Shown here piece after piece: positions 1-10,160 of a DNA stretch of 64,000 bases (its first letter is position 1; every line of letters begins with the position of its first letter). Origin of the DNA: Sorex araneus (lineage: Eukaryota; Chordata; Mammalia; Eulipotyphla; Soricidae). The DNA is taken from contig NC_073308.1 of the NCBI RefSeq assembly GCF_027595985.1, forward strand, positions 13,732,511 through 13,796,510, written 5' to 3'. Under the pieces are notes generated by a model. That model saw only the letters and a program-made list of their open reading frames with translations, made no database searches and was not told the DNA's origin. The translations under genes and the position numbers were made by a program.

Positions 1-27
1 TACCCACTGTGCTATCGCTCCAGCCCC
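1..27 (-). mobile_element. SOR-type SINE head, cut by window edge
   Basis: The first 27 bases are the reverse complement of the SINE 5' head (A-box region and 'gggctggagcgatagc' start). The rest of the element lies outside the window. Confidence 0.8.
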
Positions 28-74
28 GCTCTAAACTTTCCTTAAAAATTATTTATTTATTAACTTTGATCGCA

Positions 75-203
75 CGGCAGAGCCTGGCAAGCTACCCGTG
101 GCGTATTCGATATGCCAAAAACAATAACAAAAAGTCTCACAATGGAGATGTTACTGGTGCCTGCTCGAGCAAATCAATGAACAACGAGATGATGGTGACA
201 GTG
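75..203 (+). mobile_element. Long-body SINE variant, 5'-truncated
   Basis: This carries the alternative SINE body ('gagcctggcaagctacccg', 'gtattcgatatgcca', 'gttactggtgcc') rather than the common 'ccatatggtcccc' body. It lacks the tRNA-like head and ends in a short 'gtgacagtga' stretch instead of an A-tail. Related copies are at 30455, 35209 and 52709. Confidence 0.75.
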
Positions 204-210
204 ATTAACT

Positions 211-390
211 TTGGTTTGGGGGCCACACTCAGCAGTACTCAGGGCTTATTCCTGACTCTGAGATCAGGGATGATTCCTAGTGGGCTCGGGGCACCATATG
301 GGATCCTGGGGATCGAACCGAGGTAGGACGTGTGCAAGGCAAGCACCTTCCCACTGAGTGACAGTGTACTATCACTCAGGCAGGCCCACT
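211..390 (-). mobile_element. SOR-type SINE, diverged
   Basis: Minus-strand copy with recognisable 3' body ('ggccacactcagcagtactc'), 'caccatatgggatcctgg' and B-box complement ('gatcgaaccgagg'). It has many substitutions and so is old. Confidence 0.7.
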
Positions 391-868
391 TAAAAAAGTG
401 CATTTTTGTGGTTTTTTTTTTTTTCAATAAACTGGAGAGAACGCACTAGGTGTTACCAGTATTCACAAAACTAAACTCACAAAGTTGGAGTTTGAGAAAC
501 TAACTCTCAAAGTAGGCCAAATGGATAGAAGTTTAAGCATTTGAAAAGCTGAAGAGCCTTGAGGAACTGCACGATGGCTTAGAGCCTGCCTGCCAGTGCG
601 TGGTCATGAATCTGACTCCCTGGCGTCCAGCATGCGGAGAGCAGTGCCAGCATCCCAGCGGTGATGCTTGTGCCACAAGCTGCTTCCGATCACGCTGCAG
701 CAGGTATGAGAGCTCCAGCAAGCACCACAACCAAAAAGACGTGTAAGCACCATGACCCAGAAGCGCCATATCCAGGGAGCACGTGTGCGAGCCCACAGCC
801 TTAGGTGCCTCGACTATGATGAGTGACCCCCTGTCTGCTCCCCACAAGCTCATAGTGAGAAATGAATC
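391..868. other. Unassigned intergenic stretch
   Basis: It starts with a T-rich run (412-425). The rest is unique-looking, with possible worn SINE text near 570-620. I see no coding signal. Confidence 0.4.
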
Positions 869-1042
869 ACAAGGGGCGGAGAGAGCACAGCAGGGAAGGC
901 AACTGCTTTGCACATGGCCCATCCAGGCTCGATCCCCGGCCCCCCATATGGTCCCCCAAGCACGCAGAGCCAGGAATAACCCTGAGCAACACCGGGTGCA
1001 GCCCCAAACAAAACCTAATAATAACAACAACAACAACAATAG
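869..1042 (+). mobile_element. SOR-type SINE with (AAC)n tail
   Basis: Head 'gagagagcacagcaggg', B-box 'ggctcgatccccgg' and body 'ccatatggtcccccaagc' are visible. The tail has turned into an AAT/AAC run. Confidence 0.75.
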
Positions 1043-1195
1043 GGGCTGCCTTGCGCACAGTCAACCAGGTTCAACCCTCAGCACCGCCAAGCACCAGCAG
1101 GTGTGATTCCTGAGTGCAGAGCCAGGAGTAACCCCTGAGCATCGCTGGGTGTCACCCAAACCACTGCCTCCCTCCAGCAAAAAAAAAAAAAAAGT
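1043..1195 (+). mobile_element. SOR-type SINE, 5'-truncated
   Basis: It lacks the A-box part, begins near 'gccttgcgcacagtcaacc', and ends in an uninterrupted A-run at 1179-1193. It abuts the preceding element's tail. Confidence 0.75.
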
Positions 1196-1204
1196 AAATC
1201 TTAA

Positions 1205-1330
1205 AGTTGGGTGCAGCTGGGGATTTCTTTCAAAGTAATCTACGAAACGGTTCAGAGGACATGCCTTGCATGCGTGAAGCCCTGGATTTGATCTCCAGCA
1301 CTGAAAGATAAAATAAAATAAATAATAGAG
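1205..1330 (+). mobile_element. Degenerate tRNA-derived SINE fragment
   Basis: Only the segment around 'gccttgcatgcgtgaagccc' and a B-box-like 'tggatttgatctccagca' is readable, followed by an AAAT-rich tail. Confidence 0.45.
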
Positions 1331-1333
1331 GAA

Positions 1334-1497
1334 TGGGGCCAGAGAGATAGTACAGTGGGCCCGGTACTTGGTCACCCAGGTTTGATCCCAGGCACCCCAA
1401 TATGGCCCCCTAAACCCCACCTGGAGTGTCCCATGAGCACAGAGCCAGGAATAAACCTCGAGCACCAACAGGTGTGGTCCCCAAATAAGACAAACAA
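1334..1497 (+). mobile_element. SOR-type SINE
   Basis: Head 'ggggccagagagatagtaca', B-box 'ggtttgatccc' and the body down to 'caggtgtggtccccaaat' are present. It is moderately diverged and has no long A-tail. Confidence 0.75.
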
Positions 1498-2049
1498 AAT
1501 GTAATGGAGGGATGAGGGGGCTGGGCGGGGCACAGATGAAGTAAGACTGTAAGTAAGAGCGCCCGGCCCTGTGGCGCTCGCCGTGAGTCTGTGAGGCAGC
1601 GGTGACTCACTCAGTCCTCCCTCACTGTGGATGTTGGAACACCCGCCCTGAGAAATCACTGGGTGACTCTCAGCCCAGGAGCAGCCCAGCCTCCCAGGCG
1701 TAGCTCACAGCACGGTGGGCTGTGGAAGAAATGAAGACATTCAACTGCGTGGAGATACTCAAGTAAAAATGAGAACGATTAAACAGCAAATGCTAATAGT
1801 GGTTGGTCTGAAGAGGGTACACTCAGCTGACCCCCGCGGACCCCCAGCCCAGCTTCATGGTCTCCTGTGCATCATCGGTGAAGCTCTTTAGCGGCACAGC
1901 GAGGAGGCCCCTCCCGAGAAACCCCTGAACTCACATAAGTCAATAACCAGCACAAGCTGCCGTGTCGGGGCCGGGCCGGGAGATAGTGGGGCCCATCCCG
2001 GCCCTGCCAACCTGCTAACCACCTCAAACCCACGGTGCTGCTGACTCAA
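1498..2049. other. Unassigned intergenic stretch
   Basis: Unique-looking sequence with no recognisable gene. Open frames here lack any protein-like composition. Confidence 0.4.
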
Positions 2050-2240
2050 AATCAGCATTCTCCAGAAAGAAATTTTACAGAAGTGGAATGCGTGTTGAGG
2101 GTCACCAGCCACGATTTATGAGAGGGAAGTCTCTTTTGAATGAGTTTTATGAATGAGTTTTTGAGTGTTTTTATGTCCTGGGAGTAGATGCCCCAAAGTG
2201 GAACTGCCGGGTCAGACAGGGGCTGTGCCAGAAAGATGCA
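2050..2240 (-). mobile_element. Ancient L1 fragment
   Basis: The text around 'ttatgtcctgggagtagatg' followed by 'aactgccgggtcagac' is the antisense form of the L1 3' segment that reads 'tatgacccagcaattccactcctgggtat' in many mammals. It is short and worn. Confidence 0.5.
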
Positions 2241-2439
2241 TGTTGAGTGGAGGAAGCCAGAGGAAGGACAAACCAAGATGATCTCACTGTTCTGTGGTTC
2301 ATGGGACATTGGACGAGGAAATGCACTGCAGTAAAGAGGGGATGCCCCGTGTTTAGAGAGGAAGACAAAGAAGGAGAGAAATCCTCAGGAAGAACAGGAA
2401 GTGATGGGTGAACGGGCATCAGGGCCTCCTTTGTTCTCG

Positions 2440-2662
2440 TGAGTGCGAGAGTCAGATACCTGGATCCAGACTCAGCAACACTGAAAACACGGCTCTAAAC
2501 TGCAGCCACTGGAAGTGCAGTGAGCCTGTTGAGGTGGGGTGGGGAAGTCTGGGATCGCTGGTGGAGGGGAGTCAGGGTGGGACTGGTATATGCCTAAAAC
2601 TCAACTATCAATGACTTTCTAAATCACAGTTCTTTAATTAAAATTTTTTTTTAATTAAAGAA
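2440..2662 (+). mobile_element. L1 3'-end fragment with A/T tail
   Basis: The end 'tatatgcctaaaactcaact' and 'tgactttctaaatcacagtt' followed by 'ctttaattaaaa' matches the style of the shrew L1 3' UTR seen again at 12363, 34420 and 50930. The earlier part is uncertain. Confidence 0.5.
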
Positions 2663-3343
2663 AGGGAAAGTTTCACACTTGCTTCTGTTCAGTTCTTTAA
2701 GGGCGCTTGAGTCGCCATCACAGTCAAGTAAACTCTGGTTGTCTGTCCTGGGTGTAGAGGTGAGAGCTGGGGCTCAAAGTGGGAGCTGCCCCCCGCCCCC
2801 CCCACCCCCACCTGCTGCCAGCTCCACGCTCTGTCTAGAAGCAGCCGAGCAGGGCGTGTGCATGGCGGCGCCTTGACAGACGTTGCCTGTAAGGTTGAGC
2901 GACAGTAACAGCAGAGGAGACGCCCTGGAGTGAGCTCCCCAACCCCCCCTCGCTGAGCGGGGCACTTCCTCTTTCTGGTCTCTGGGGTCTGTCCTGGCTC
3001 CTCAATGTCTGGGGCTGCAAGTCTCAGGCAGGTGATGAAGGGATCTGCAGCTCTGAGGTGCTGAGCGCCCCCTCTAGACCTGCTGTGGGAATTACACTGC
3101 CCTTTAGCAGATGAGATCATGCCCCCGGGGGTCCTGGGGTCCCTGCCAAGAGAGTCAAGAAACAGAACCAATGATCGGATGTTTTCCGGAATGTGGAATA
3201 TGAATCACTGACAATTCTGCCCCCGAGAAACAACAAAACTGACCCTGAGATTCAGTGTCCGTGGAAGGAGAGGGAATGAGGGGGAATATGAGGGGCTCTG
3301 TCAAGGGGTGACTGTCCTGGAATGCTGGCGGGAGTCGGAGCAG
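2663..3343. other. Unassigned, locally GC-rich stretch
   Basis: It includes a C-run block at 2791-2812. Several overlapping frames are open, but none shows a conserved domain, a start context or splice signals that I can defend. Confidence 0.4.
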
Positions 3344-3354
3344 ATGGCACAGGT

Positions 3355-3477
3355 AGGAGAAGTGGTACAGCAGGTAGGCACTCACCTTGCACACAGCCAA
3401 ACCGGGTTCCCTCCCAGGCTCTGCCAGGAGTGAGCCCTGAGAACCGCCGGGTGTGGCCCAAAACAATGACAAAAAGT
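3355..3477 (+). mobile_element. SOR-type SINE, internally deleted
   Basis: Head 'agaagtggtacagcaggtag' runs to 'accgggttccctcccaggc', then jumps to 'ctgccaggagtgagccctga' and 'cgccgggtgtggcccaaaac'. The 'ccatatggtcccc' segment is missing. Confidence 0.65.
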
Positions 3478-3526
3478 GGAGCTAATACCTGACATTTAGG
3501 ATTAAATTTTTTTTCCCTTTTTCCCC

Positions 3527-3605
3527 CCCAGGGCCGCCAGGGATGGAACCCGGTGTTCACATATACAGTACGAGCACTCTGCCTTGAGCCATATCCCTGG
3601 GTGAA
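3527..3605 (-). mobile_element. tRNA-like SINE fragment (low confidence)
   Basis: Antisense B-box-like 'gggatggaacccggtg' and the A-box-like end 'cactctgccttgagccatat' suggest a worn tRNA-derived head with no body. Confidence 0.35.
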
Positions 3606-4972
3606 AAAGGGCAAATGTCAGCAAACCGCAGGAAGTACCTGGAAGGAGAAGAGGCAGGGGAGTTAGTGTTGGCTCCTGTGTTTCTGTGACAAGCCTCAAA
3701 GGCCAGAAGCCGGCTTCAGTGCCCGGCTGTGTGCACTGCCGGGAGAGACCCCCAAAGGAGACAGAGCCCAGGGGTCTGCGGCTTCTTCGTGCTCCTAGTT
3801 CGCCAGTGACCTTGTCAGAGCAGTGACGAGGAGACTGGGGTAGACTCAGGACAGGAATGAACGCAGGCCACCAGGAATCAGTCACTCCCCCGTTTCAGGC
3901 CACTCAGTGGACTTGCGTGGGCACGAGGAGGCAAGTATGAATGCGGAGCCAGCCGCAGGCGCCCTCTGCAGCTCCCATTTCTGTGGGCTCGCGGGAGAGG
4001 CTGAAACCACGCAATTTTGCGAAGTCACAGCAGCCCCAGCTGGCCACCTTCAGCCGCAGGCCGCTGGGAAGATAGTTTGCAGCAGGGAAGTCGCACCTGG
4101 GCTCCAACACTTGCTTCCCCTTCCCCTGGGTTTCTCTGGTATCACAGGAACTCTTCTGGTCAGTGTGCGAAGAGCACTTTTCATTGGCTCTTGTACCCAG
4201 AGTACCCAGATACCAGGCAAGTACCCTGGAGCACCCAAGCAAGTCCCTGAAAGTAGCCTGGCAAGTACCCAGAGGGACGATTCTGGAACACATGTAACAC
4301 GTGTCTTCAGACTCCCAATACCAGGACCCGGCCCAGGGCCTCATGCTCACACACGCCGGGCAAGTGCTCCGCCGCTGAGGCCCTCCCTGGCCCAGGGAAG
4401 TCTCAGAATCACCGTCCAGAACATGGTCACACGCCATGAGCATCTCCTGCAGCTCCCTGCGGGGCAGAGGGTGGCGACCGTGAGGGCCAGCAGGCTGCAG
4501 TGCTGCAGTGACCAGACTGTGCTGGCCATGGTACGGGGCCCCCTGCGGGTCGCTCTGACTCCCAGCGAGGACAGTTGGCTGATCTTTATGAACTGTCCCT
4601 GCCCAGGTCGGGACAGGCCGAGGGGACAGGGACCCCACTCCTAAATGACTTCAGCTCTTGTGGGCCCGGAGGCTAAGGCGCAAGTTTCCAGGGGGAAAGG
4701 TGGGGAGCTGCGAGGGGGCTGAGGGCACGGCGGGGGGCACTGAGGCTGGCATGGAGGTGTGTGGATCAGGTCCTCAGACACGCCCCCTGGGAAGAGGAGA
4801 AACACCCCAGTGCTTGGGATGCATGGGCTGAGGGGGCCTCCCAGCCGGGCCTGAGGAATCTGGACACGGGAGGAACCGCGACTTTCTCTCCAGAAGCCTG
4901 CACCAGTCACTCCTAGTTCCCTCAGTCTGCTGTGGGTAGGCCAAATCATTGCCTCTTTTATAACTCACTTTT
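3606..4972. other. Unassigned stretch with opposing open frames
   Basis: Nearly the same interval (3904-4644) is open for about 245 codons on both strands. Neither translation has a domain, repeat or motif that I recognise, and I found no convincing splice or polyadenylation context. Chance openness in GC-rich, non-repetitive DNA is the likeliest explanation. RAB44, which follows CDKN1A in human, was considered and not seen. Confidence 0.35.
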
Positions 4973-5043
4973 GCGGGGGCTCATTCCCAGTGGTGCTCAG
5001 GGGCTGCTGTGCTCGGGTGGTTCCTGGTGCTGCTTAGAAGGAC
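4973..5043 (-). mobile_element. SOR-type SINE 3' fragment
   Basis: Only the 3' body part is present ('cccagtggtgctcaggggct', 'tggttcctggtgctgctt'). Confidence 0.45.
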
Positions 5044-5216
5044 CAAGTGGAGCTGGGTCTGACCCATTGCCCAGTCTTCCCGGCCCATAGCAGCCTCTTT
5101 AAACAGTGTCTCTCACCCCTGGGAACACTGCCACAGAGTCCTAGAACCCAGGTCCATTTAGGCTGCACATCTTGCCCAGTGATCGGAAGACCTGAAGGGG
5201 CCTCTGCTCTTTCAGA

Positions 5217-5248
5217 GTGTGTGTGTGTGTGAGTGTGTGAGTGTGTGT
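5217..5248 (+). repeat. (TG)n microsatellite, imperfect
   Basis: TG dinucleotides interrupted by GAG, immediately beside the 3' end of the next minus-strand SINE. Confidence 0.85.
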
Positions 5249-5399
5249 TCTTGGACCACAGCCAGCAGTGCTGAGGGGTTACTCCTGGCTCTACACTCAG
5301 AAATCACTCTGCAGACCATGTGGGATTCCAGGGATCGAGCCCAGGGCGGCCACATACAAGGCACAGATCTTCCTGCTATGCTATTGCTCCAGCCTCTCC
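5249..5399 (-). mobile_element. SOR-type SINE
   Basis: The body 'ccagcagtgctgaggggtta' through 'gctatgctattgctccagcc' is complete. The region where the A-tail would be is replaced by the TG repeat. Confidence 0.85.
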
Positions 5400-5409
5400 A
5401 CCAGATTCC

Positions 5410-5586
5410 TTTTTTTTTTTTTCTTTTTGGGTCACACCCGGCAATGCACAGGGGTTACTCCTGGCTTTGCACTCAGGAATTAGTTCTGGCGGTGCCCCAG
5501 GGGACCATATGGGATGCCGGGAATCAAACCCAGGTCAGCCACATGCAAGGCAAAGGCCTACCTGCTGTGCTATCACTCCAGCCCCT
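5410..5586 (-). mobile_element. Young SOR-type SINE with target-site duplication
   Basis: Full-length minus-strand copy including a T-run (A-tail). It is flanked by the near-repeat 'ctccaccag' plus 'tcctt'/'tcctta' on both sides, which I read as the target-site duplication. Confidence 0.9.
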
Positions 5587-5948
5587 CCACCAGGTCCTTA
5601 CTGCCTCACTTCCCAGTGGCAGTGGCCTTCCGTGGCAGCTCTGAGAGGCTCTCTCCCACGCGTCCTTCATCACGTGGGAAGGGAAGGTATTCAGGACCCT
5701 CCTGGGGAAGACCTCGAGCTTGTGGGGTTCCTGCAGAAGCCCGCTCTAAATTGTTCAGCTCTGAGCTTTCCTGCTCCACCCAACATCTCTCTAAGGCGGT
5801 TTCAGCATCACTCCTCAACAACTTGATGCCGCTACTGCATCCCGGCACAACATCAACCAACTCTAAAGTGAGTGAAGGACAGCTGCAGGGCCTGGCAGAA
5901 TGTTCAATCCCGAGTCAGGAGAGAGGCATCCACCAAAGCCCTCTTTCT

Positions 5949-6119
5949 GGGGCCAGAGAGACAGTGGAGGGGAAGGGCCCTTACTGCACATGAGGCCGAC
6001 TCCGGTGTAATCCCCAACACTGCAGCGGGTCCCCTGAGCACCACCAGGAGTGATCCCCAAGCATAGAGCAAGGAGTGATCCTGTAGCACTTCCCGTGTGG
6101 ACCACCCCTCCAAAAAGCC
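5949..6119 (+). mobile_element. SOR-type SINE, diverged
   Basis: Head 'ggggccagagagacagtgga' and body 'gggtcccctgagcaccacca' are clear. The B-box is eroded ('ccggtgtaatcccc'). Confidence 0.7.
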
Positions 6120-6852
6120 AAACCCACCAACCTTCTTCATCAGGTTTGCATTCCTCCCTGGCAGTGCAGCCCCACCCGCCCCCACAGACGCTTCCCTTTG
6201 TAGCTCCCTGTTCCTCGCGTAGAACCGCCCGCCTTTTTTAATTGAGGGAAATTGGTCTACTGTGTATATTGGGCTTTATTTTGGCTGCTTTCCTTTCTTT
6301 TCCTCCAAGACTGGTGGGTAAACATAAACACAGCGCATTCCCACGGATCGTTCCTCCGAGGGCACACACGCCCAGCTTGCATCCGCAGCCAGCAGTGACA
6401 CAGAGTTTTGCTTCCCTCGCTCTAACAAAAGCACACCGACTTAGATCTCAGCAGTACACTGAAATGTTAGTCTGGGTTCCTCAATCCTGTGACAAACCCA
6501 CTTAAATGGGGGGTACCAAGAGACTCTGAGCTAACATATATCTCACCCTTATTAATGCAGCGTGGTGACAAAGTTACCGTCACTGATGCTAGTGCACCCA
6601 TGGCATTCTCCACAGGAGAACTGAGCCGCAGAGGAAAATGTCTACATGCGCACCGCTGAGGAAGCAAACGGCAGGAGGCGCGTGGGTCCAGCCCCCCAGG
6701 GGCTCCGTGTGTGCTACAGAAGTTCTCCAGCTCAACTGACATCAAGATGATCTTAGACGGATACTTCTTGTAAAGTTTACTTTTTCAACCACACAACTGC
6801 CAAGAAAATAAATACTCAGTCATTTTCAAAATGAAACAAGAGATTTTCTCTT
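6120..6852. other. Unassigned intergenic stretch
   Basis: Unique-looking DNA without recognisable repeats or coding signal. Confidence 0.4.
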
Positions 6853-6975
6853 GAGGCTGGAAGATAGGATGGTGGGTAGGGCACTTCCCTTCATGTGGCT
6901 GACTTAGGCTCGGTCCCTGAGACGCCAGGAGTAAACCCTGAGCAGGGCTGAATGTGGCCCCAAAACCCAAACAAG
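6853..6975 (+). mobile_element. SOR-type SINE, internally deleted
   Basis: The head is present, then a deletion joins the B-box region ('ggctcggtccctgaga') to 'cgccaggagtaaaccctgag'. Confidence 0.65.
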
Positions 6976-6977
6976 CA

Positions 6978-7165
6978 GGGGCTGGAGCGATAGCACAGCG
7001 GGTAGGGCGTTTGCCTTGCACAAGGCTGCCCCGGGTTCGATTCCCAGCATCCCATATGGTCCCCTGAGCACCGCCAGGGGTAACTCCTGAGTGCAGAGCC
7101 AGGAGTAACCCCTGTGCATCACTGGGTGTGACCCAAAAAGAAAAAAAAAAAGCAAGCAAACAAAT
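6978..7165 (+). mobile_element. Young full-length SOR-type SINE
   Basis: Near-consensus copy with intact A-box (7 bases from the 'ggggctggagcg' start), B-box 'gggttcgattccc' and an A-rich tail. It forms an inverted pair with the next element. Confidence 0.95.
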
Positions 7166-7168
7166 CTA

Positions 7169-7330
7169 TTTTTTTTTCTTTTTGGGTCACACCCAGCGTT
7201 GCACAGGGGTTACTCCTGGCTCTGCACTCAGGAGTTACCCCTGGCGGTGCTCAGGGGACCATATGGGATGCTGGGAATCAAACCCGGGGCAAGGCAAATG
7301 CCCTACCTGCTGTGCTATTTCTCCAGCCCC
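7169..7330 (-). mobile_element. Young SOR-type SINE, inverted partner
   Basis: Minus-strand copy flanked by the duplication 'acaaatctatt' (at 7159 and 7331). It faces the plus-strand copy 4 bp away, so a transcript through both could fold into a long hairpin. Confidence 0.95.
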
Positions 7331-7638
7331 ACAAATCTATTCTTAAGATGTGCGGTTGACAGGACTATGTGTGCCCCTTTGCTCTGGGCTGAGAGATGCG
7401 AGGAGGGTAATACGCCTCCTCAAGGCTGTTGTTGGTTCGACACCCTACCCACCCCACCCACCCAAAATAAATAAATAAAGACTTTTTTTTTTTTCACTTA
7501 ATCACAGCAGATCAAGGTGCTGAGAAAGGGCTGGTGCTGGCTTCGAAATGACAATCTCCCCCCAGTTTCCGGACTCAGATCTGCTGACTGACAAGACCCA
7601 AAAGGCTTCTATTAGTGTATAAAATACTTAATACACAC

Positions 7639-7811
7639 GGGGCTGGAGCGATAGCACAGCAGGTAGGGCGTTTGCCTTGCACGCGGCCGACCCGGGTTTG
7701 ATTCCCAGCATCCCATATGGTCCCCTGAGCACTGCAAGGGGTAATTCCTGAGTACAGAGTCAGGAGTGACCCCTGTGCATCGCCCGGTGTGACCCAAAAA
7801 GAAAAAAAAAA
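7639..7811 (+). mobile_element. Young full-length SOR-type SINE
   Basis: Near-consensus, with target-site duplication 'acttaatacacac' at 7626-7638 and again after the A-tail. The 3' duplicate leads into a CA repeat (7813-7846). Confidence 0.95.
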
Positions 7812-7812
7812 C

Positions 7813-7846
7813 TTAATACACACACACACAGACACACACACACACT
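7813..7846 (+). repeat. (CA)n microsatellite
   Basis: CA run that begins inside the 3' target-site duplicate of the SINE. Confidence 0.85.
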
Positions 7847-8284
7847 ATGCTCTATTTACCAGAATAACGGTACAGTGTGGGAAAGCAAGGAAGCAGCTTC
7901 TTCAAGGTCAGTGCCGGAGAGCAGGGGACCCTCGGAGGCCAGAATAAAACGAGACTCTGGCCAGGCTTGCCCGGACCCAGGGGATCTAGTGCGTCCCACT
8001 CTGTGGCTGGTTCCTACCCCTGACCCTGACCTTAGCAGTCAGCCAAACCTTCGCAGCAGTTTCCTGGTCTATGGAAGACAAACCCCATGGGCCAAATGAA
8101 AACCACAATCGTCAAGATAGCAAATCAGAAGCATGCCACCCAGAGGCACTGTAGAGCACTGCCCCCCAAAGTGAAAGACTGTCAGTTGCTTCCTTTCAAA
8201 TCCACAACCCCCACTCCACATGGCTCCTGTTGGAACATGATGGGCCTCCAGGCAGTAGCCCAGACTGCAGCATTTAGAAATATT

Positions 8285-8449
8285 GGACTGGAGTGACAGC
8301 ATAATAGGGAGGCATTTGCCTTGCACATGGCTGACAGGGTTTGATCCCTGGCATCCTATATGGTCCCCTGAGCACCACCGGGAGTGATTCCTGAGTACAG
8401 AGCCAGGAGTAACCTCCAAGCATCCCCAGAAGTGGCCCTAAAGCTAAAA
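8285..8449 (+). mobile_element. SOR-type SINE
   Basis: Complete but moderately diverged, with a worn B-box ('gggtttgatccctgg') and a tail of mixed A-rich sequence. Confidence 0.8.
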
Positions 8450-9177
8450 CAAATGAACAAAAAGTCTATGGTGCCTCTAACGCTGACAAGTGGGCCCAGG
8501 GTGGATGGCTGGCAGGACAGGAGCACATGCTTCTCTCGATGGAGCCCAGGTGGAGTCCACGCTACGTCACAGGCTGCCCTACCACTGCCCGTAACTCCTG
8601 AGCACTGTACATAGAATAGTTTTCAAACACTGCAAAGTGTGGTCCAAACACCCTTTCCCATAAACAAGAAATCAATCTGGCCAAAGCATTCTCCCCATCC
8701 TTATGAGGCAAAAATCCAGAAACCTGACTTAATGGCTGAGTTTGAAGTGGTCAAATGAACTGTCAAATATGATGGCATATTCACAGTAAAGAACAGGCTG
8801 AGTCTTTTTTCTGCAGACATTCTACAAAAAAGAGGAGTAATGCTGGGGCCAATTTGGATTTTGGAAGCAAAATAAATACCACCGTAAGTGCATATATTTG
8901 AGGATTTGGCAAACTGACACGTGTGAAAGAAATCCAAGATAAAAGATGCCAGTGATAGGTCTGTAGGGTTGTAAGTCACGCTGCAGCACTTGGCCAGTCA
9001 TTCCAGTGTGGTATAACTCAGCATTCTGCCTGGCACTAGAAACATCCAGAGACAAGGAGGCAGAGCAGAGTCTCTGAAGAGCCACTTGGCAGAAGCCTGC
9101 CATTACGGAGTTGAGTCTTTCCCTGAACAAGAAGAGTATTGTTTGACATTTGATTTGAAAAGCAGGTGAAAGAGAGA
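8450..9177. other. Unassigned intergenic stretch
   Basis: AT-richer unique-looking DNA; no gene recognised. Confidence 0.4.
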
Positions 9178-9183
9178 GGGGGG

Positions 9184-9251
<68 letters not shown>

Positions 9252-9393
9252 ACAGTGATATTAAGGTACTTGCCTTGCACAGAGCTGGCACGAATTTGAT
9301 CCCTGGCACCTTATATAATCCTCTGAGAACCACTAGGAGTGACTCTGAAAACTGAGCCAAGAGTAATCTCTGAGTATCACTGGGTGTGGCCCA
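9178..9393 (+). mobile_element. SOR-type SINE whose head became a (GA)n tract
   Basis: The body from 'gagcacagtgatattaagg' to 'actgggtgtggccc' is a SINE. Where 'gctggagagatagcacag' should stand there is a pure GA repeat (about 9188-9250), apparently expanded from the 'gagaga' of the head. Confidence 0.75.
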
Positions 9394-9629
9394 ACAGAAT
9401 CTCTCCCCAATAGATCTTAGATTGCAGACTCAGGAGCAAATAAAAGCTTATGCTATGAGCTTGGGTATTCAGCATAAAGCAACAAAACATGTGTCGGAGT
9501 ACTTTATTCCTGTTAATGCCAATAGTCCACTAGACAGATGAAAGACGCCATCATCTCCCTCTCATCTTGTTATGAATACTCAGTTTCCAAAGTTTGGGTA
9601 GTTTGGGTCTATTAAGAATAATGCTGTTG

Positions 9630-9805
9630 GGGCCGGAGCGATAGTACAACGGGTAGGGCATTTGCTTTGTACGCGGCCGACCCGGGTTTGAATCCCAGCA
9701 TCTCATATGGTCCCCCAGCACTGCCTGGAGTAATTCCTGAGTGCAGAGCCAGGAGTAACCCCTGTGTACTGCTGGGTGTGACCCAAAAAGAAAAAAAAAA
9801 AAAGA
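9630..9805 (+). mobile_element. Full-length SOR-type SINE inside L1
   Basis: Near-consensus, with 'aagaataatgctg' before it and 'aagaagaatgctg' after its A-tail, which I take as the target-site duplication. Confidence 0.9.
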
Positions 9806-9818
9806 AGAATGCTGCTAT

Positions 9819-10160
9819 CAGAGCTAGAGATAATACAGCGGATAAGGTGTTTGCCCTGCATGTGGCCAGCCTGGACTCAAGTCCTGACACTCCATATGCT
9901 TCACTGAGCCTGCCAGGAGTGAGCTCGTGTGTGCAGAGCCAGGAGTGAGCTCGTGTGTGCAGAGCCAGGAGTGAGCTCGTGTGTGCAGAGCCAGGAGTGA
10001 GCTCGTGTGTGCAGAGCCAGGAGTGAGCTCGTGTGTGCAGAGCCAGGAGTGAGCTCGTGTGTGCAGAGCCAGGAGTGAGCTCGTGTGTGCAGAGCCAGGA
10101 GTGAGCTCGTGTGTGCAGAGCCAGGAGTGGAGCTGGAGCACAATAACAATGATAATAATA
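9819..10160 (+). mobile_element. SOR-type SINE carrying an internal minisatellite
   Basis: Head 'agctagagataatacagcgg' and body to 'cctgccaggagtgagc' are followed by eight tandem 26-bp units, then an AAT-rich tail. The normal distal body after the array is missing or very short. Confidence 0.8.
9921..10128 (+). repeat. 26-bp minisatellite, 8 identical units
   Basis: Eight head-to-tail units start at 9921, 9947, 9973, 9999, 10025, 10051, 10077 and 10103. Each reads 'gagctcgtgtgtgcag' + 'agccaggagt'. I see no differences between units. The unit is a piece of the SINE body bounded by the two 'gccaggagt' repeats that the SINE contains. Confidence 0.95.

Noticed and set aside
1..5000. RAB44 5' exons downstream of CDKN1A
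   Set aside because: Expected by synteny but no matching coding text (EF-hand-like or coiled-coil start) was found on the minus strand.
6978..7165. A-box and B-box pairs suggesting tRNA genes (here and in every young SINE)
   Set aside because: The promoter boxes belong to tRNA-derived SINE heads; no complete cloverleaf or acceptor stem follows.
9824..10149. Repetitive peptide with eight copies of a 26-nt unit, at first glance like a designed repeat or CRISPR array
   Set aside because: The units are contiguous without spacers and derive from a SINE body; it is a minisatellite.
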